From contig JACPQR010000093.1 in assembly GCA_016190375.1 (NCBI GenBank), positions 1-64,000 on the forward strand: DNA of 64,000 nt, written 5' to 3'. The notes under the pieces were generated by a model. The model made no database searches. It was not told the DNA's origin and saw nothing but the letters and a program-made list of their open reading frames with translations. Both the position numbers and the translations under genes were made by a program. The DNA is from Deltaproteobacteria bacterium (GTDB lineage Bacteria; Myxococcota_A; Polyangia; JACPQR01). Below are positions 34,892 through 42,830 of this stretch, in pieces (position 1 is the first letter of the stretch; every line of letters begins with the position of its first letter).

Positions 34892-37687
34892 ATGACGAGC
34901 ACGGTGAGAGTTCCGCCCGAGATGGAAGGGCTGTTCGCCGAGGCCGAGCGGGTCGTCTCGCGCTTCTTCCGGGACTGGAGGGGGGTCCCCGAGCGCGGGA
35001 CCATCGAGATCTTCGGCGAGCGATACGTCCTCGTGCGAGCCGCGTCGCTGTCGGTCGAGTTCTTCCTCCTCGTCGAGGCGCTCTACGGCGCCGGCCACGA
35101 GCGCGACGCGGACGACTTCGCGCAGAGCATCCTGTTCGACCTCGCCCACGCCATCGGCAAGTCCGACGCCAGGAACTTCCACGCGAAGATGGGGCTCGCG
35201 GACCCGATCGCCCGCCTGTCGGCCGGCCCCGTCCACTTCGCTCACACCGGCTGGGCCTTCGTCGACATCTCGCCCGAGTCGATCCCCGAGTCGGGCGATC
35301 GATACTACCTCCTGTACGACCACCCTTACTCGTTCGAGTCCGACGCCTGGCTCCGCGCCGGCCGGACTCGCGGCTTTCCGGTGTGCATCATGAACGCCGG
35401 CTACTCCTCGGGCTGGTGCGAGGAGAGCTTTGGCCTCGGCCTGGTGGCGACGGAGGTGCTGTGCCGCGGAAGGGGCGACGCCTGCTGCCGGTTCATCATG
35501 GCGCCGCCGCACACCATCGCGAGCCAGGTCCAGCGCTACGCCGCCCTTCATCCCGAGCTCGCGGCGAAGCTCCGCGGCTTCACCATCCCTGCCTTCTTCG
35601 CCCGCAAGCGCTCCGAGGAGGAGATCCGGCGGCTCTACGCGCGCCTGAGCGAGCTCGACACGCGCAAGTCGCGGCTGTTCGCCAACGTGAGCCATGAGCT
35701 CCGCACGCCGCTGGCTCTGGTCCTCGGCCTCGGAGAGCGGCTGCTCGATCGGGCGACGCTCGCAGAGGCCGACCAGCGCGACGTCGAGGCCGTCGTTCGC
35801 AACGCCCGCACCTTGACCCGGCACGTCAACGATCTCCTCGACGTGGCGAGGCTCGAGGCCGGACGGATGGAGGTCTCGTACTCCGAGGTCGACGTGGCCG
35901 AGCGGGCGCGGGTGACGGCATCGCTCTTCGAGGTCCTCGCGTCCGAGCGGGCCGTCTCATACGCGGTCGAGGTGCCCGCGTCCGTCCTGGCAGAGACCGA
36001 TCCCGAGCATCTGGAGCGCATCCTGACGAACCTCCTCTCCAACGCGTTCAAGTTCGCGCCCTCCGGAGGCCGCGTCCGCCTGAGCCTCGCCGCCACGGAT
36101 GAAACGCTCGCGATCGAGGTCGCCGACAGCGGGCCCGGCGTGCCGCCCGAGGAGCGCGACGCGGTGTTCGATCGCTTCGTCACGCTGGCGCGTCCGGCGC
36201 CTGGCCAGGCCGGCACCGGTCTCGGGCTGGCGATCGCCAAGGAGCTCGTGGCGATCCTCGGAGGGACGATCGGCGTGAGCGACGCTCCCGAGGGAGGAGC
36301 GCTGTTCAGGGTGGAGCTGCCGAGCAGGGCGCCCGCTGGCGCGCGCGTGCTCCCCAGCGCGCTGCAGGCGCCGGCCCGCGTGCCGGTCGCGAAGATTGGC
36401 GTCGCAGCGGCCGTGCCGCTGCCCGGCGCCGCGCCCGTGCCGGCGGCGCCCGGCCGCGGCGCGAGGCCCCTCGTCCTGGTGATCGAGGACAACGTGGAGA
36501 TGTGCCGGTTCATCGCCGAGGGGCTCGAGACGACGGTGGAGGTGGCGCGCGCGCACGACGGCGCCGAAGGACTGGCCAGAGCGATCGAGCTATCGCCCGA
36601 TGCCATCGTGACCGACGTGATGATGCCTGGGATGACCGGCGACGAGCTCGTGCGCGCCGTGCGCGCGCGGACCGAGCTCTCCCGGACGCCCATCCTCGTG
36701 CTCACCGCGAAGGCCGACGAGGCGCTCAGGCTCTCGCTCCTCAGGGAGGGCGCCCAGGACTATGTGACCAAACCCTTCTCGATGCCCGAGCTCGCTGTCC
36801 GGGTCTCGAACCTCGTCGCGACCAAGCGCGCCACGGACGTCCTGCAGCGCGAGCTCGAGAGCGAGTCGAATGACCTGGTGGCGCTCTCCGAGGAGCTGGC
36901 CCGGCGCGAGCGCGCCCTCAGGACGGCCAACGAGTCGCTGGAAGTGGCTCGCGACCTGGCAGAGGCCGGCAGCCGGGCCAAGAGCGACTTCCTCGGGCTC
37001 GTCTCGCACGAGCTGCGCGCCCCGCTCGCCGCTCTCGGGCTGCAGCTCGAGCTCCTGCAGGCCGACGTCGCCGCCACGGCGACCTCGCGCCAGCGAGCCA
37101 TCCTGTCGAAGATGTCGGGCGTCTCGTCTCGCCTCGTGGGCCTGATCGAGTCGCTGCTGCACTACGCGCGAATAGAGAGCGGCAGGTTGCCGGTCGCGGC
37201 CGAGGCGTTCGACGTCGGCGGGATGGTCGGCGAGGCCATCGACGAGATGCGCCCGCAGGCCGACAGGAAAGGGCTCTCTCTCATGCTCGCGCCGCTGCCG
37301 CCTCTTCCGCCTCTCGTGAGCGACCCGACGCTCGCGAGGCTGATCGTCGTCAACCTCATCGGCAACGCCATCAAGTTCACCGAGACGGGCGGGGTGGAGG
37401 TCTCCATGGAGCAGACCGGCGACACGCTGCGTATCGCGGTGCGCGACACGGGCCCCGGCATCCCGCCGGAGGAGCAGGCACGAGTGTTCCGGCCCTTCGA
37501 GCGGCTCGAGCCGGTCGCGGCCAAGCACGTCGCAGGCGTCGGCCTCGGCCTCGCCATCGCCAGGGGGCTCGCCGAGGCGCTCGGCGGGCGGCTCGAGCTG
37601 CGCTCGACCGTCGAGGTCGGGAGCACGTTCACCCTGATCGTGCCGCTGGCGATGCCCGCGACCTCGAGGCCCGGAGTGGAGGCATAG
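34892..37687 (+). CDS. Hybrid histidine kinase with V4R sensor and two kinase cores (931 aa)
   Basis: Residues about 40-230 form a V4R-type (4-vinyl reductase) sensory domain, including FGLGLVATEVLCRGRGDACC with its cysteines, as in XylR/DmpR-type ligand sensors. Then come HisKA with His near 267 (NVSHELRTP), HATPase (NLLSNAFKF; GTGLGLAIAKEL near 444), a receiver domain (acceptor Asp near 573 in VTDVMMPGM; VTKPFS), a second HisKA with His near 705 (LVSHELRAP) and a second HATPase (NLIGNAIKF; GVGLGLAIARG). There is no membrane segment, so it should be cytoplasmic. A stand-alone receiver follows 5 bp later. Confidence 0.95.
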   Translation: MTSTVRVPPEMEGLFAEAERVVSRFFRDWRGVPERGTIEIFGERYVLVRAASLSVEFFLLVEALYGAGHERDADDFAQSILFDLAHAIGKSDARNFHAKMGLADPIARLSAGPVHFAHTGWAFVDISPESIPESGDRYYLLYDHPYSFESDAWLRAGRTRGFPVCIMNAGYSSGWCEESFGLGLVATEVLCRGRGDACCRFIMAPPHTIASQVQRYAALHPELAAKLRGFTIPAFFARKRSEEEIRRLYARLSELDTRKSRLFANVSHELRTPLALVLGLGERLLDRATLAEADQRDVEAVVRNARTLTRHVNDLLDVARLEAGRMEVSYSEVDVAERARVTASLFEVLASERAVSYAVEVPASVLAETDPEHLERILTNLLSNAFKFAPSGGRVRLSLAATDETLAIEVADSGPGVPPEERDAVFDRFVTLARPAPGQAGTGLGLAIAKELVAILGGTIGVSDAPEGGALFRVELPSRAPAGARVLPSALQAPARVPVAKIGVAAAVPLPGAAPVPAAPGRGARPLVLVIEDNVEMCRFIAEGLETTVEVARAHDGAEGLARAIELSPDAIVTDVMMPGMTGDELVRAVRARTELSRTPILVLTAKADEALRLSLLREGAQDYVTKPFSMPELAVRVSNLVATKRATDVLQRELESESNDLVALSEELARRERALRTANESLEVARDLAEAGSRAKSDFLGLVSHELRAPLAALGLQLELLQADVAATATSRQRAILSKMSGVSSRLVGLIESLLHYARIESGRLPVAAEAFDVGGMVGEAIDEMRPQADRKGLSLMLAPLPPLPPLVSDPTLARLIVVNLIGNAIKFTETGGVEVSMEQTGDTLRIAVRDTGPGIPPEEQARVFRPFERLEPVAAKHVAGVGLGLAIARGLAEALGGRLELRSTVEVGSTFTLIVPLAMPATSRPGVEA

Positions 37688-37692
37688 GTCCG

Positions 37693-38052
37693 TTGGCGCC
37701 CGCCCTGCTCGTCGAGGACGACCCGGACATCCGCGAGGATCTGGCGGACCTGCTGCGGCTCCACGGCTTCGAGGTGCAGACCGCCGCGAACGGCGCGGAG
37801 GCGCTCGCGATGCTCCAGAAAGGCCCCCTGCCCGGCGTGATCCTCCTCGACCTGATGATGCCCGTGATGAACGGCTGGGCCTTTCGCGAGAAGCAGCTCC
37901 AGGACCGGACGCTCTCGCCGATCCCGGTGATCGTCATCACCGGCGCCGCCGACCCGGAGAGGGAAGCATCGGCCCTGTCGGCCGCCGGGTTCGTGGGAAA
38001 GCCCTTCGATACCGGCCAGCTCATGCGCATGATCTCGCGCTACTGCTCGTGA
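37693..38052 (+). CDS. Single-domain response regulator (119 aa)
   Basis: A TTG start 5 bp after the hybrid kinase gives APALLVEDDPDIRED, with the acidic pair, the acceptor Asp in VILLDLMMPVMNG, the Thr of VIVITGA and the Lys of VGKPFD. All catalytic receiver residues are present and there is no output domain. It is the obvious phosphate acceptor of the V4R hybrid kinase and could work as a CheY-like shuttle. No ATG or GTG is available, so the TTG is the likely start. Confidence 0.9.
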   Translation: MAPALLVEDDPDIREDLADLLRLHGFEVQTAANGAEALAMLQKGPLPGVILLDLMMPVMNGWAFREKQLQDRTLSPIPVIVITGAADPEREASALSAAGFVGKPFDTGQLMRMISRYCS

Positions 38053-38055
38053 GAG

Positions 38056-38904
38056 CTACACGACCATCCGGTCGACCCCTGGCGCGATGACGGGGTGGCC
38101 CGACTCCGTGCGCGCGACGGAGAGGACGCGCCAGCGCGCCGGCGCGGAACGTGCGACGTCGAGGACGGCGGGTCTCGCGGCGACGGCGACGGCGAGCTGC
38201 GCATCCTCGAGCATCGGGAGGTCTCCCTGCGAGTCGCCGAACGCGACTAGCGGGCGCAGGCCGCCTGTCGCGAGGCGGATGGCCTCGACCTTCCCATCGC
38301 GATATGGCAGGGGCGCCGTCATCCGGGGCAGGAGGCGTCCGTCCGCGCCGAGCTCGGGCGTCATCGCGAAGACGAGACGCGCCGGGATGTCGAAGGGCCG
38401 GCACGCCTCCTCGACCATCGCGCGGGGGCTGCCCGATGCGACGAGGACCTCGATCCCTCGCGCGCGCAGGCCGGCCATCAGCTCCCGGTGCCCCTCGTAC
38501 AGCGCGCCCGGATGCCCGGCGAGGGCGAGCACCTCCCTCGCCAGGGCGCAGAGCTCGCCCTGGGCCCAGCCGGCGAAGCACCACGCCATCATGGCGCAGA
38601 CCTCGCGCTCGCCGAAGCGGTCGTCGCGGTACAGCTCGAGCAGCCGCCGAGCGTTCCGGTGCAGGTCCGTCGAAGGCGTCTCGCCGCAGGCGAAAAGCGC
38701 CCTCGCGAGCTCCGTCGCCGCATCGGAGCGCAGCGCCCTGCGCGCGACCGCCGCCTCGAACAGCGCGAGGCCGACGTCGCCCTGCCAGAGCGTCCCGTCG
38801 GCGTCGAAGGCGGCGAGACGCGCGACCCCCGGCTCCGGCTCCAGGCGCGAGATCTCGGCGAGCAGCTCGGTCACCGAGACGGCAACTGGGAGGGAGCCCG
38901 ACAC
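38056..38904 (-). CDS. HAD-superfamily phosphatase, SerB-like (282 aa)
   Basis: A GTG start is used. The four HAD motifs are visible: FDADGTLW with nucleophile Asp34 and acid Asp36, VLVASGSPRAMVEE (motif II), YRDGKVEA with the conserved Lys, and VAFGDSQGDLPML (motif IV). The helical cap of about 90 residues after motif I is like that of phosphoserine-phosphatase and PSPase-like enzymes. The substrate is unknown; the family hydrolyses small phosphate monoesters in the cytoplasm. It is convergent with the receiver gene across 3 bp. Confidence 0.85.
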   Translation of the reverse strand: MSGSLPVAVSVTELLAEISRLEPEPGVARLAAFDADGTLWQGDVGLALFEAAVARRALRSDAATELARALFACGETPSTDLHRNARRLLELYRDDRFGEREVCAMMAWCFAGWAQGELCALAREVLALAGHPGALYEGHRELMAGLRARGIEVLVASGSPRAMVEEACRPFDIPARLVFAMTPELGADGRLLPRMTAPLPYRDGKVEAIRLATGGLRPLVAFGDSQGDLPMLEDAQLAVAVAARPAVLDVARSAPARWRVLSVARTESGHPVIAPGVDRMVV

Positions 38905-38922
38905 GATCCGGAGCCTAGCACC

Positions 38923-39630
38923 TCAGCGGCAGACGATCGTCTCGTCGAGGCAGCTCGACCACATGCATTCGCGAAGCGCGTCCTGGTCGTTGGCGAGGGC
39001 GGAGCAGTTGTCGTCGAGGCAGCGATCCCAGACGAGGAGCGCGTCCCGGCCCTCCGGTGAGCCGTTCTCGACGCAGGTGTTCTGGCAGGTCGCGTTTCCC
39101 GCCGTGCAGCTCGAGATGCAGTCGAGGATGTCCTGGCAACCGTTCGAGCACAGGTCGCGGTAGCCGTCGAGGTCGTCGTCGCAGCCGGTCGGACCGTCGG
39201 TCCAGCACGCCTGCGAGGACAGGGTGCAGTCGAGGTACGTGCGGAAGCTCGTCAGACACTCGCCCCCGGAGTGCCGGACCCATGCGTCGCACCAGATCCG
39301 GAAGCTCACGGCCTGGTCAGGGCAGATCACGTCGATGTTCTCGGCCGCCCCGACGCACTGTGAATCGAGGCCCGCATCGGCGTCGCCGTCCGAGTCCGCA
39401 TCGGAATCGCCGTCGGTGTCGGCGTCGGAGTCCGTGTCCGAATCGGCGTCGCCGTCACCGTCCGCGCCGCCGTCCACGAGCGAGACGCCCACGCAGGAGC
39501 CGTCGACGCAGGTCTGTCCGGGGGCGCACCGGATGTCCTCGCAGTCGTCGCGAGTGTAGTCGGGAGGGGACAGCTCGCCGGTGCACGCGCCGAACCAGAG
39601 CGCGATCGCGAGCCGAAGGGCGCCCCGCAT
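38923..39630 (-). CDS. Cysteine-rich lipoprotein with Asp/Ser/Gly linker (235 aa)
   Basis: A short signal with lipobox WFGAC is followed by a Cys knot (CEDIRCAPGQTCVDGSC), then an Asp/Ser/Gly/Ala repeat linker of about 35 residues. The C-terminal 130 residues hold some 18 cysteines (for example CSNGCQDILDCISSCTAGNA), suggesting a disulfide-rich extracellular domain. Similar Cys-rich domains are frequent in Myxococcota. No function is known. It is divergent from the next lipoprotein across 57 bp. Confidence 0.8.
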   Translation of the reverse strand: MRGALRLAIALWFGACTGELSPPDYTRDDCEDIRCAPGQTCVDGSCVGVSLVDGGADGDGDADSDTDSDADTDGDSDADSDGDADAGLDSQCVGAAENIDVICPDQAVSFRIWCDAWVRHSGGECLTSFRTYLDCTLSSQACWTDGPTGCDDDLDGYRDLCSNGCQDILDCISSCTAGNATCQNTCVENGSPEGRDALLVWDRCLDDNCSALANDQDALRECMWSSCLDETIVCR

Positions 39631-39687
39631 CCGACGGATCGTAGCACGGCACCAGGTGATCGGACTTCCCTGGTACCATCCGGCCCC

Positions 39688-40350
39688 ATGTTGCGCGCGA
39701 TCCTCCCGGTGACCGCTTCGCTCCTCGCCGCCTGCGCCTCCGCGGCTCCGGCGTTCCCCGCGTCGACGAGCGCGGAGCTCGTGGGCACGTCCTGCGGCTC
39801 GCCGGGGCGACCTTGCCGCTGCGTCGAGAGCGGGGAGACGCTCGGCGAGGTGCCGGCGGGCAAGAAGCGTTTCGAGGTCAGGCTGCCGCAGATCTCCGAG
39901 AGCGACACCGGCGTCTCGCTCGCTGGAGTCGGCGACGTCGTCCGACCCTCGGGCGAGCAGGGCGATCGGTGCTTCTACATCGACCTCGAGGCCGGCCGAA
40001 CGTACGCGGTCACGGTTCACGGCCGCGCCGCCAGGCGCGAGCGCGGGCTCTCGCTGGGCTACACGATCCGCGAGTACAACCCCCGGGGACCGGGCTTCTA
40101 CACGATCATCGACCAGGTCTGCGGGGACGCGACGGCGGCTTGCCCGATCGACGACCCGTCCGGGTGGACCTCCGACTACCAGAGTGGCCGGGGGCGCTGG
40201 GACCCCTGCTCGTCCACCAGGGTCGAGGGCTACACCGCCCAGGGCGGCTTCTACGATCGCCACCCCACAGACGCGCAGATCTCCTTCGCGCTGAAGGTCT
40301 ACGAGTTCGAGCCCCGGCGACTTCCGGGGGCCGAGGGCTGCCCCCGGTAG
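39688..40350 (+). CDS. Lipoprotein, function unknown (220 aa)
   Basis: The signal MLRAILPVTASLLAACAS contains lipobox LLAAC. The mature part has a Cys-rich start (CGSPGRPCRCVESGE) and a beta-sandwich-like body (RFEVRLPQISESDTG, CFYIDLEAGRTYAVTVHGRA). It looks like a carbohydrate-binding or PPC-like domain, but no family is certain. A palindromic intergenic element begins at its stop codon. Confidence 0.75.
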   Translation: MLRAILPVTASLLAACASAAPAFPASTSAELVGTSCGSPGRPCRCVESGETLGEVPAGKKRFEVRLPQISESDTGVSLAGVGDVVRPSGEQGDRCFYIDLEAGRTYAVTVHGRAARRERGLSLGYTIREYNPRGPGFYTIIDQVCGDATAACPIDDPSGWTSDYQSGRGRWDPCSSTRVEGYTAQGGFYDRHPTDAQISFALKVYEFEPRRLPGAEGCPR

Positions 40351-40468
40351 TGGTCGGTTTTCCCGAATCGGAGGAACCGCCAGGACGCCAACAGACGCCA
40401 AGATCCCATTCCTTGGCGGTGGCTGGCGCCCTGGCGGTTGGCTTCTTCCGGCCAAACCCGACCACTAC
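40347..40468. repeat. 122-bp palindromic intergenic element (CCGCCA type)
   Basis: Outer arms GTAGTGGTCGG (40347-40357) and CCGACCACTAC (40458-40468), and inner arms AACCGCCAGG (40375-40384) and CCTGGCGGTT (40430-40439), would fold into one long hairpin. The left end overlaps the stop region of the lipoprotein gene. A fragment with the same GACGCCAAG core is at 21863. It may act as a terminator or be a non-autonomous mobile element. Confidence 0.7.
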
Positions 40469-40521
40469 CCTGCCCCCGCTAGTCTCCCTCCACTCGCCGC
40501 GAATGTGCTAAGAGCCTCCCG

Positions 40522-41352
40522 ATGGGCCGGACGGGAGCCATTGCCGCCATCGTCGCCATCGTCGCCGTCGTCGCCTGCGGGGGGCCCCAGGAGGCATCGG
40601 GCCCGCTGTCGTACTCGTCGACGGCCCGGCGCAATTACGACAAGGGCATGCGGGAGCTTCGCACCGAGAACTGCCTCGAGGCCGTACGGTACTTCGAGCA
40701 CACGAAGAGGCGCTTCCCGTTCTCGCGTTACGCGGCGCTCAGCGAGCTGAGGATCGCCGACTGCGACTACCTGACCCAGAAGTACGTCGAGGCCATCGCG
40801 GGCTATCGCCAGTTCATCCGGTTCCACCCGACGCACCAGGACGTCGCCTACGCCACCTTCCGCATCGCCCTGTCCAACTACCGGCAGATCCCGACCTCGT
40901 GGTTCATCATCCCGCCGCCGCACGAGCGGGACCTGGCCTCCGCGCGCGATTCGCTCCGGGACCTGCGCCGGTATCTGTCTCGCTACCCGCGCCACCGGTA
41001 CTCGGGCTGGGCCAAGAAGCTCGAGGGGAAGTGCCTGCGGCTCCTCGCCCAGCACGAGATGTACGTCGCCCGCTTCTATCTGGAGCGCGGCGAGTACCAG
41101 GGTGCCATCGGAAGGCTGGACGGGATCTTCCGCAACTACAGGGGGAGCGGGCTCGAGGCCGAGGCGATGCTGCTCCAGGCGCGCACCTACCTCGACATGC
41201 GGCGCAACGATGAGGCCAGGCAAACGCTCGAGCGCCTCGTCGAGACCTTCCCTCGATCGACGGCGCGTCCAGCCGCGGAGCGCTACCTCCGCTTCCTCAG
41301 GGACGGCGGCGCGGCCCGGAGCCCTGGTCCACGCGAGGGCGGGGATGGATGA
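40522..41352 (+). CDS. bamD: Outer-membrane assembly lipoprotein BamD
   Basis: A signal peptide with lipobox VVAC (Cys19) is followed by TPR-like helices with the BamD/YfiO layout: ARRNYDKGMRELRTENCLEAVRYFEHTKRRFPFSRYA-like, FIRFHPTHQDVAYATFRIAL, then PPPHERDLASARDSLRDLRRYLSRYPRHRY. That last segment matches the D-Q/R-SLxxFxxLxxRYP signature of the family. BamD sits on the inner face of the outer membrane and helps BamA insert beta-barrels. It overlaps the following TPR gene by 8 bp. Confidence 0.9.
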   Translation: MGRTGAIAAIVAIVAVVACGGPQEASGPLSYSSTARRNYDKGMRELRTENCLEAVRYFEHTKRRFPFSRYAALSELRIADCDYLTQKYVEAIAGYRQFIRFHPTHQDVAYATFRIALSNYRQIPTSWFIIPPPHERDLASARDSLRDLRRYLSRYPRHRYSGWAKKLEGKCLRLLAQHEMYVARFYLERGEYQGAIGRLDGIFRNYRGSGLEAEAMLLQARTYLDMRRNDEARQTLERLVETFPRSTARPAAERYLRFLRDGGAARSPGPREGGDG

Positions 41353-42055
41353 CCGGCTCAAGCAGCTCTTGACCCTCGGGCGCGAGCACTACGAGAACCG
41401 CGAGTTCGAGCGGGCGGAGCACTACCTCGGCCAGGTGCTCGAGCGCACGCGTGCCTTCGCGGACGTCCACAACATGCTCGGCGTCATCTTCCACGACGCG
41501 GGCAAGTTCGCCCAGGCCCAGGCGGCGTTCGAGGAGGCGCTGTCAATCAACCCGCGCTACACCGAGGCGGCGCTGAACCTCGCGGTCACCTACAACGACC
41601 TGGGCAAGTACCAGGACGCGAAGGAGATCTACTCGCGCGCCATGGCCGCATCGCGTTCCCAGCCGGAGTCGGTCGACCCGTTCGCGCGCGGCAAGATCGC
41701 GAACATGCACGCCGAGGTCGGCCAGGCCTACGCGGACGTCGGGCTGACTCGCGAGGCCGCGCTCGAGCTCCGCAAGGCGCTCGAGCTCTGTCCGGGCTTC
41801 GCGGACCTGCGGACGCGCCTCGGAAACCTCTATCGCGACGTCGGGGACCTCGACGCGGCCCGGCGCGAGTACGAAGAGGCGAAGCGCTCGAGCCCCAAGT
41901 ACGTCCCCGCGCGGGTCCACCTGGGCGTCGCCCTCTTCTCCCTGGGCCGACGCGAGGAGGCCATCCGCGAGTGGGAGGAGGCCCTCGGCCTCGATCCCGA
42001 GAACCGCACGGCGAAGATGTACCTGCGCACCGTGCGCAGGGCCGGCGGGGCGTAG
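41345..42055 (+). CDS. Cytoplasmic TPR-repeat protein (236 aa)
   Basis: The ATG lies inside the end of bamD (8-bp overlap). Six TPR units follow with no signal peptide: LGREHYENREFERAEHYL, LGVIFHDAGKFAQAQAAFEE, LAVTYNDLGKYQDAKEIYSR, VGQAYADVGLTREAALELRK, LGNLYRDVGDLDAARREYEE, LGVALFSLGRREEAIREWEE. The strong coupling to bamD suggests a link to envelope assembly, but the partner is unknown. TPR proteins next to bamD are common in this group. Confidence 0.85.
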   Translation: MDDRLKQLLTLGREHYENREFERAEHYLGQVLERTRAFADVHNMLGVIFHDAGKFAQAQAAFEEALSINPRYTEAALNLAVTYNDLGKYQDAKEIYSRAMAASRSQPESVDPFARGKIANMHAEVGQAYADVGLTREAALELRKALELCPGFADLRTRLGNLYRDVGDLDAARREYEEAKRSSPKYVPARVHLGVALFSLGRREEAIREWEEALGLDPENRTAKMYLRTVRRAGGA

Positions 42056-42074
42056 CAGCACGCCGTCGAGCCGG

Positions 42075-42102
42075 TTGACTTAGTCTTCGACTTAGTCAAA
42101 AT
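42075..42102 (+). promoter_or_regulatory. Promoter and operator of the VapBC-type operon, predicted leaderless
   Basis: -35 TTGACT (42075-42080), 16-bp spacer and a weak -10 CAAAAT (42097-42102) end 6 nt before the ATG at 42109. The direct repeat GACTTAGTC occurs at 42077-42085 and 42089-42097, and the outer TTGACT...AGTCAA form an inverted repeat. This is a likely site of antitoxin binding. Confidence 0.55.
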
Positions 42103-42108
42103 GTGCGT

Positions 42109-42342
42109 ATGGCCGAAGTGAGCGTTCACGAAGCGAAAACGCACCTGTCTCGCCTGCTGCGGCGCGTCCTGGCAGGTGAGGAGATCGTCATCGCCAGGAG
42201 CGGCAAGCCGGTCGCGCGATTGGTGCCGCTGGAGCAGGCGAAGGCGCGACCCGAGCTGGGCAGAGACGTCGGCGGCTTCGAAGTGCCGGCCGACTTCGAC
42301 GCTCCTCTTCCCGAGGACGTGCTGGCGGCGTTCGAGCGATGA
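42109..42342 (+). CDS. Phd/YefM-type antitoxin (77 aa)
   Basis: AEVSVHEAKTHLSRLLRRVLAGEEIVIARSGKPVARLVP is the typical N-terminal DNA-binding and dimerisation fold of the Phd/YefM family, and the C-terminal part (DVGGFEVPADFDAPLPED) is the toxin-wrapping tail. A GTG at 42103 is an alternative start. The stop overlaps the toxin start by 4 bp (ATGA). It should neutralise the PIN toxin and repress the operon. Confidence 0.9.
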   Translation: MAEVSVHEAKTHLSRLLRRVLAGEEIVIARSGKPVARLVPLEQAKARPELGRDVGGFEVPADFDAPLPEDVLAAFER

Positions 42343-42728
42343 GGTTGCTCATCGACACGCAGTGCTGGCTGTGGATGAGCACGGCCCCCTCGCGGTTTCG
42401 GCCGGAGACGCTGGCCACGCTGCTGGATCCAGACACCGAGCGGTTGCTCAGCGCCGCGAGCGCGTGGGAGATCGCCATCAAGTACGCGCTCGGCAAGCTC
42501 CCGCTGCCCGAGGCGCCGGCCGCGTACGTGCCGTCCCGGATGCGTACGACGTGCACGAAGGGTCTGGTCGTCAAGCACCGGCACGCGCTCCACGTCGCAA
42601 CGCTAGCGGTGCACCATCGCGACCCGTTCGATCGACTGATAATCGCCCAGGCACAGGTCGAGGACCTCCAGGTGCTCACCGCGGATCCTCAGTTCGAACA
42701 GTACGGCGTGCGGCTGCTCGCTCCCTGA
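42339..42728 (+). CDS. vapC: PIN-domain toxin, VapC-like (129 aa)
   Basis: The four acidic residues of the PIN active site are in place: Asp6 (LLIDTQCW), Glu44 (SAWEIAIK), Asp95/Asp98 (HHRDPFDRLI) and Asp116 (LTADPQF). It is the type paired with Phd-like antitoxins (COG3744 group from memory). It should be a Mg-dependent RNase that cuts structured RNAs such as tRNA when released from the antitoxin. It overlaps the antitoxin gene by 4 bp. Confidence 0.92.
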   Translation: MRLLIDTQCWLWMSTAPSRFRPETLATLLDPDTERLLSAASAWEIAIKYALGKLPLPEAPAAYVPSRMRTTCTKGLVVKHRHALHVATLAVHHRDPFDRLIIAQAQVEDLQVLTADPQFEQYGVRLLAP

Positions 42729-42830
42729 AAACATCGCATTCCCAAAGGGATTCGAGCGGTTTATGATGCGGGCCCATTGCCTCGGGGGCCCTCCTTTCAC
42801 CGGGGCACGGCTCTGAAAGGTCTGGTTCGG

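Noticed and set aside
34778..35824. A 348-codon minus frame opposite the hybrid kinase
   Set aside because: The plus frame carries the V4R domain and a ribosome binding site; the minus frame has no domain.
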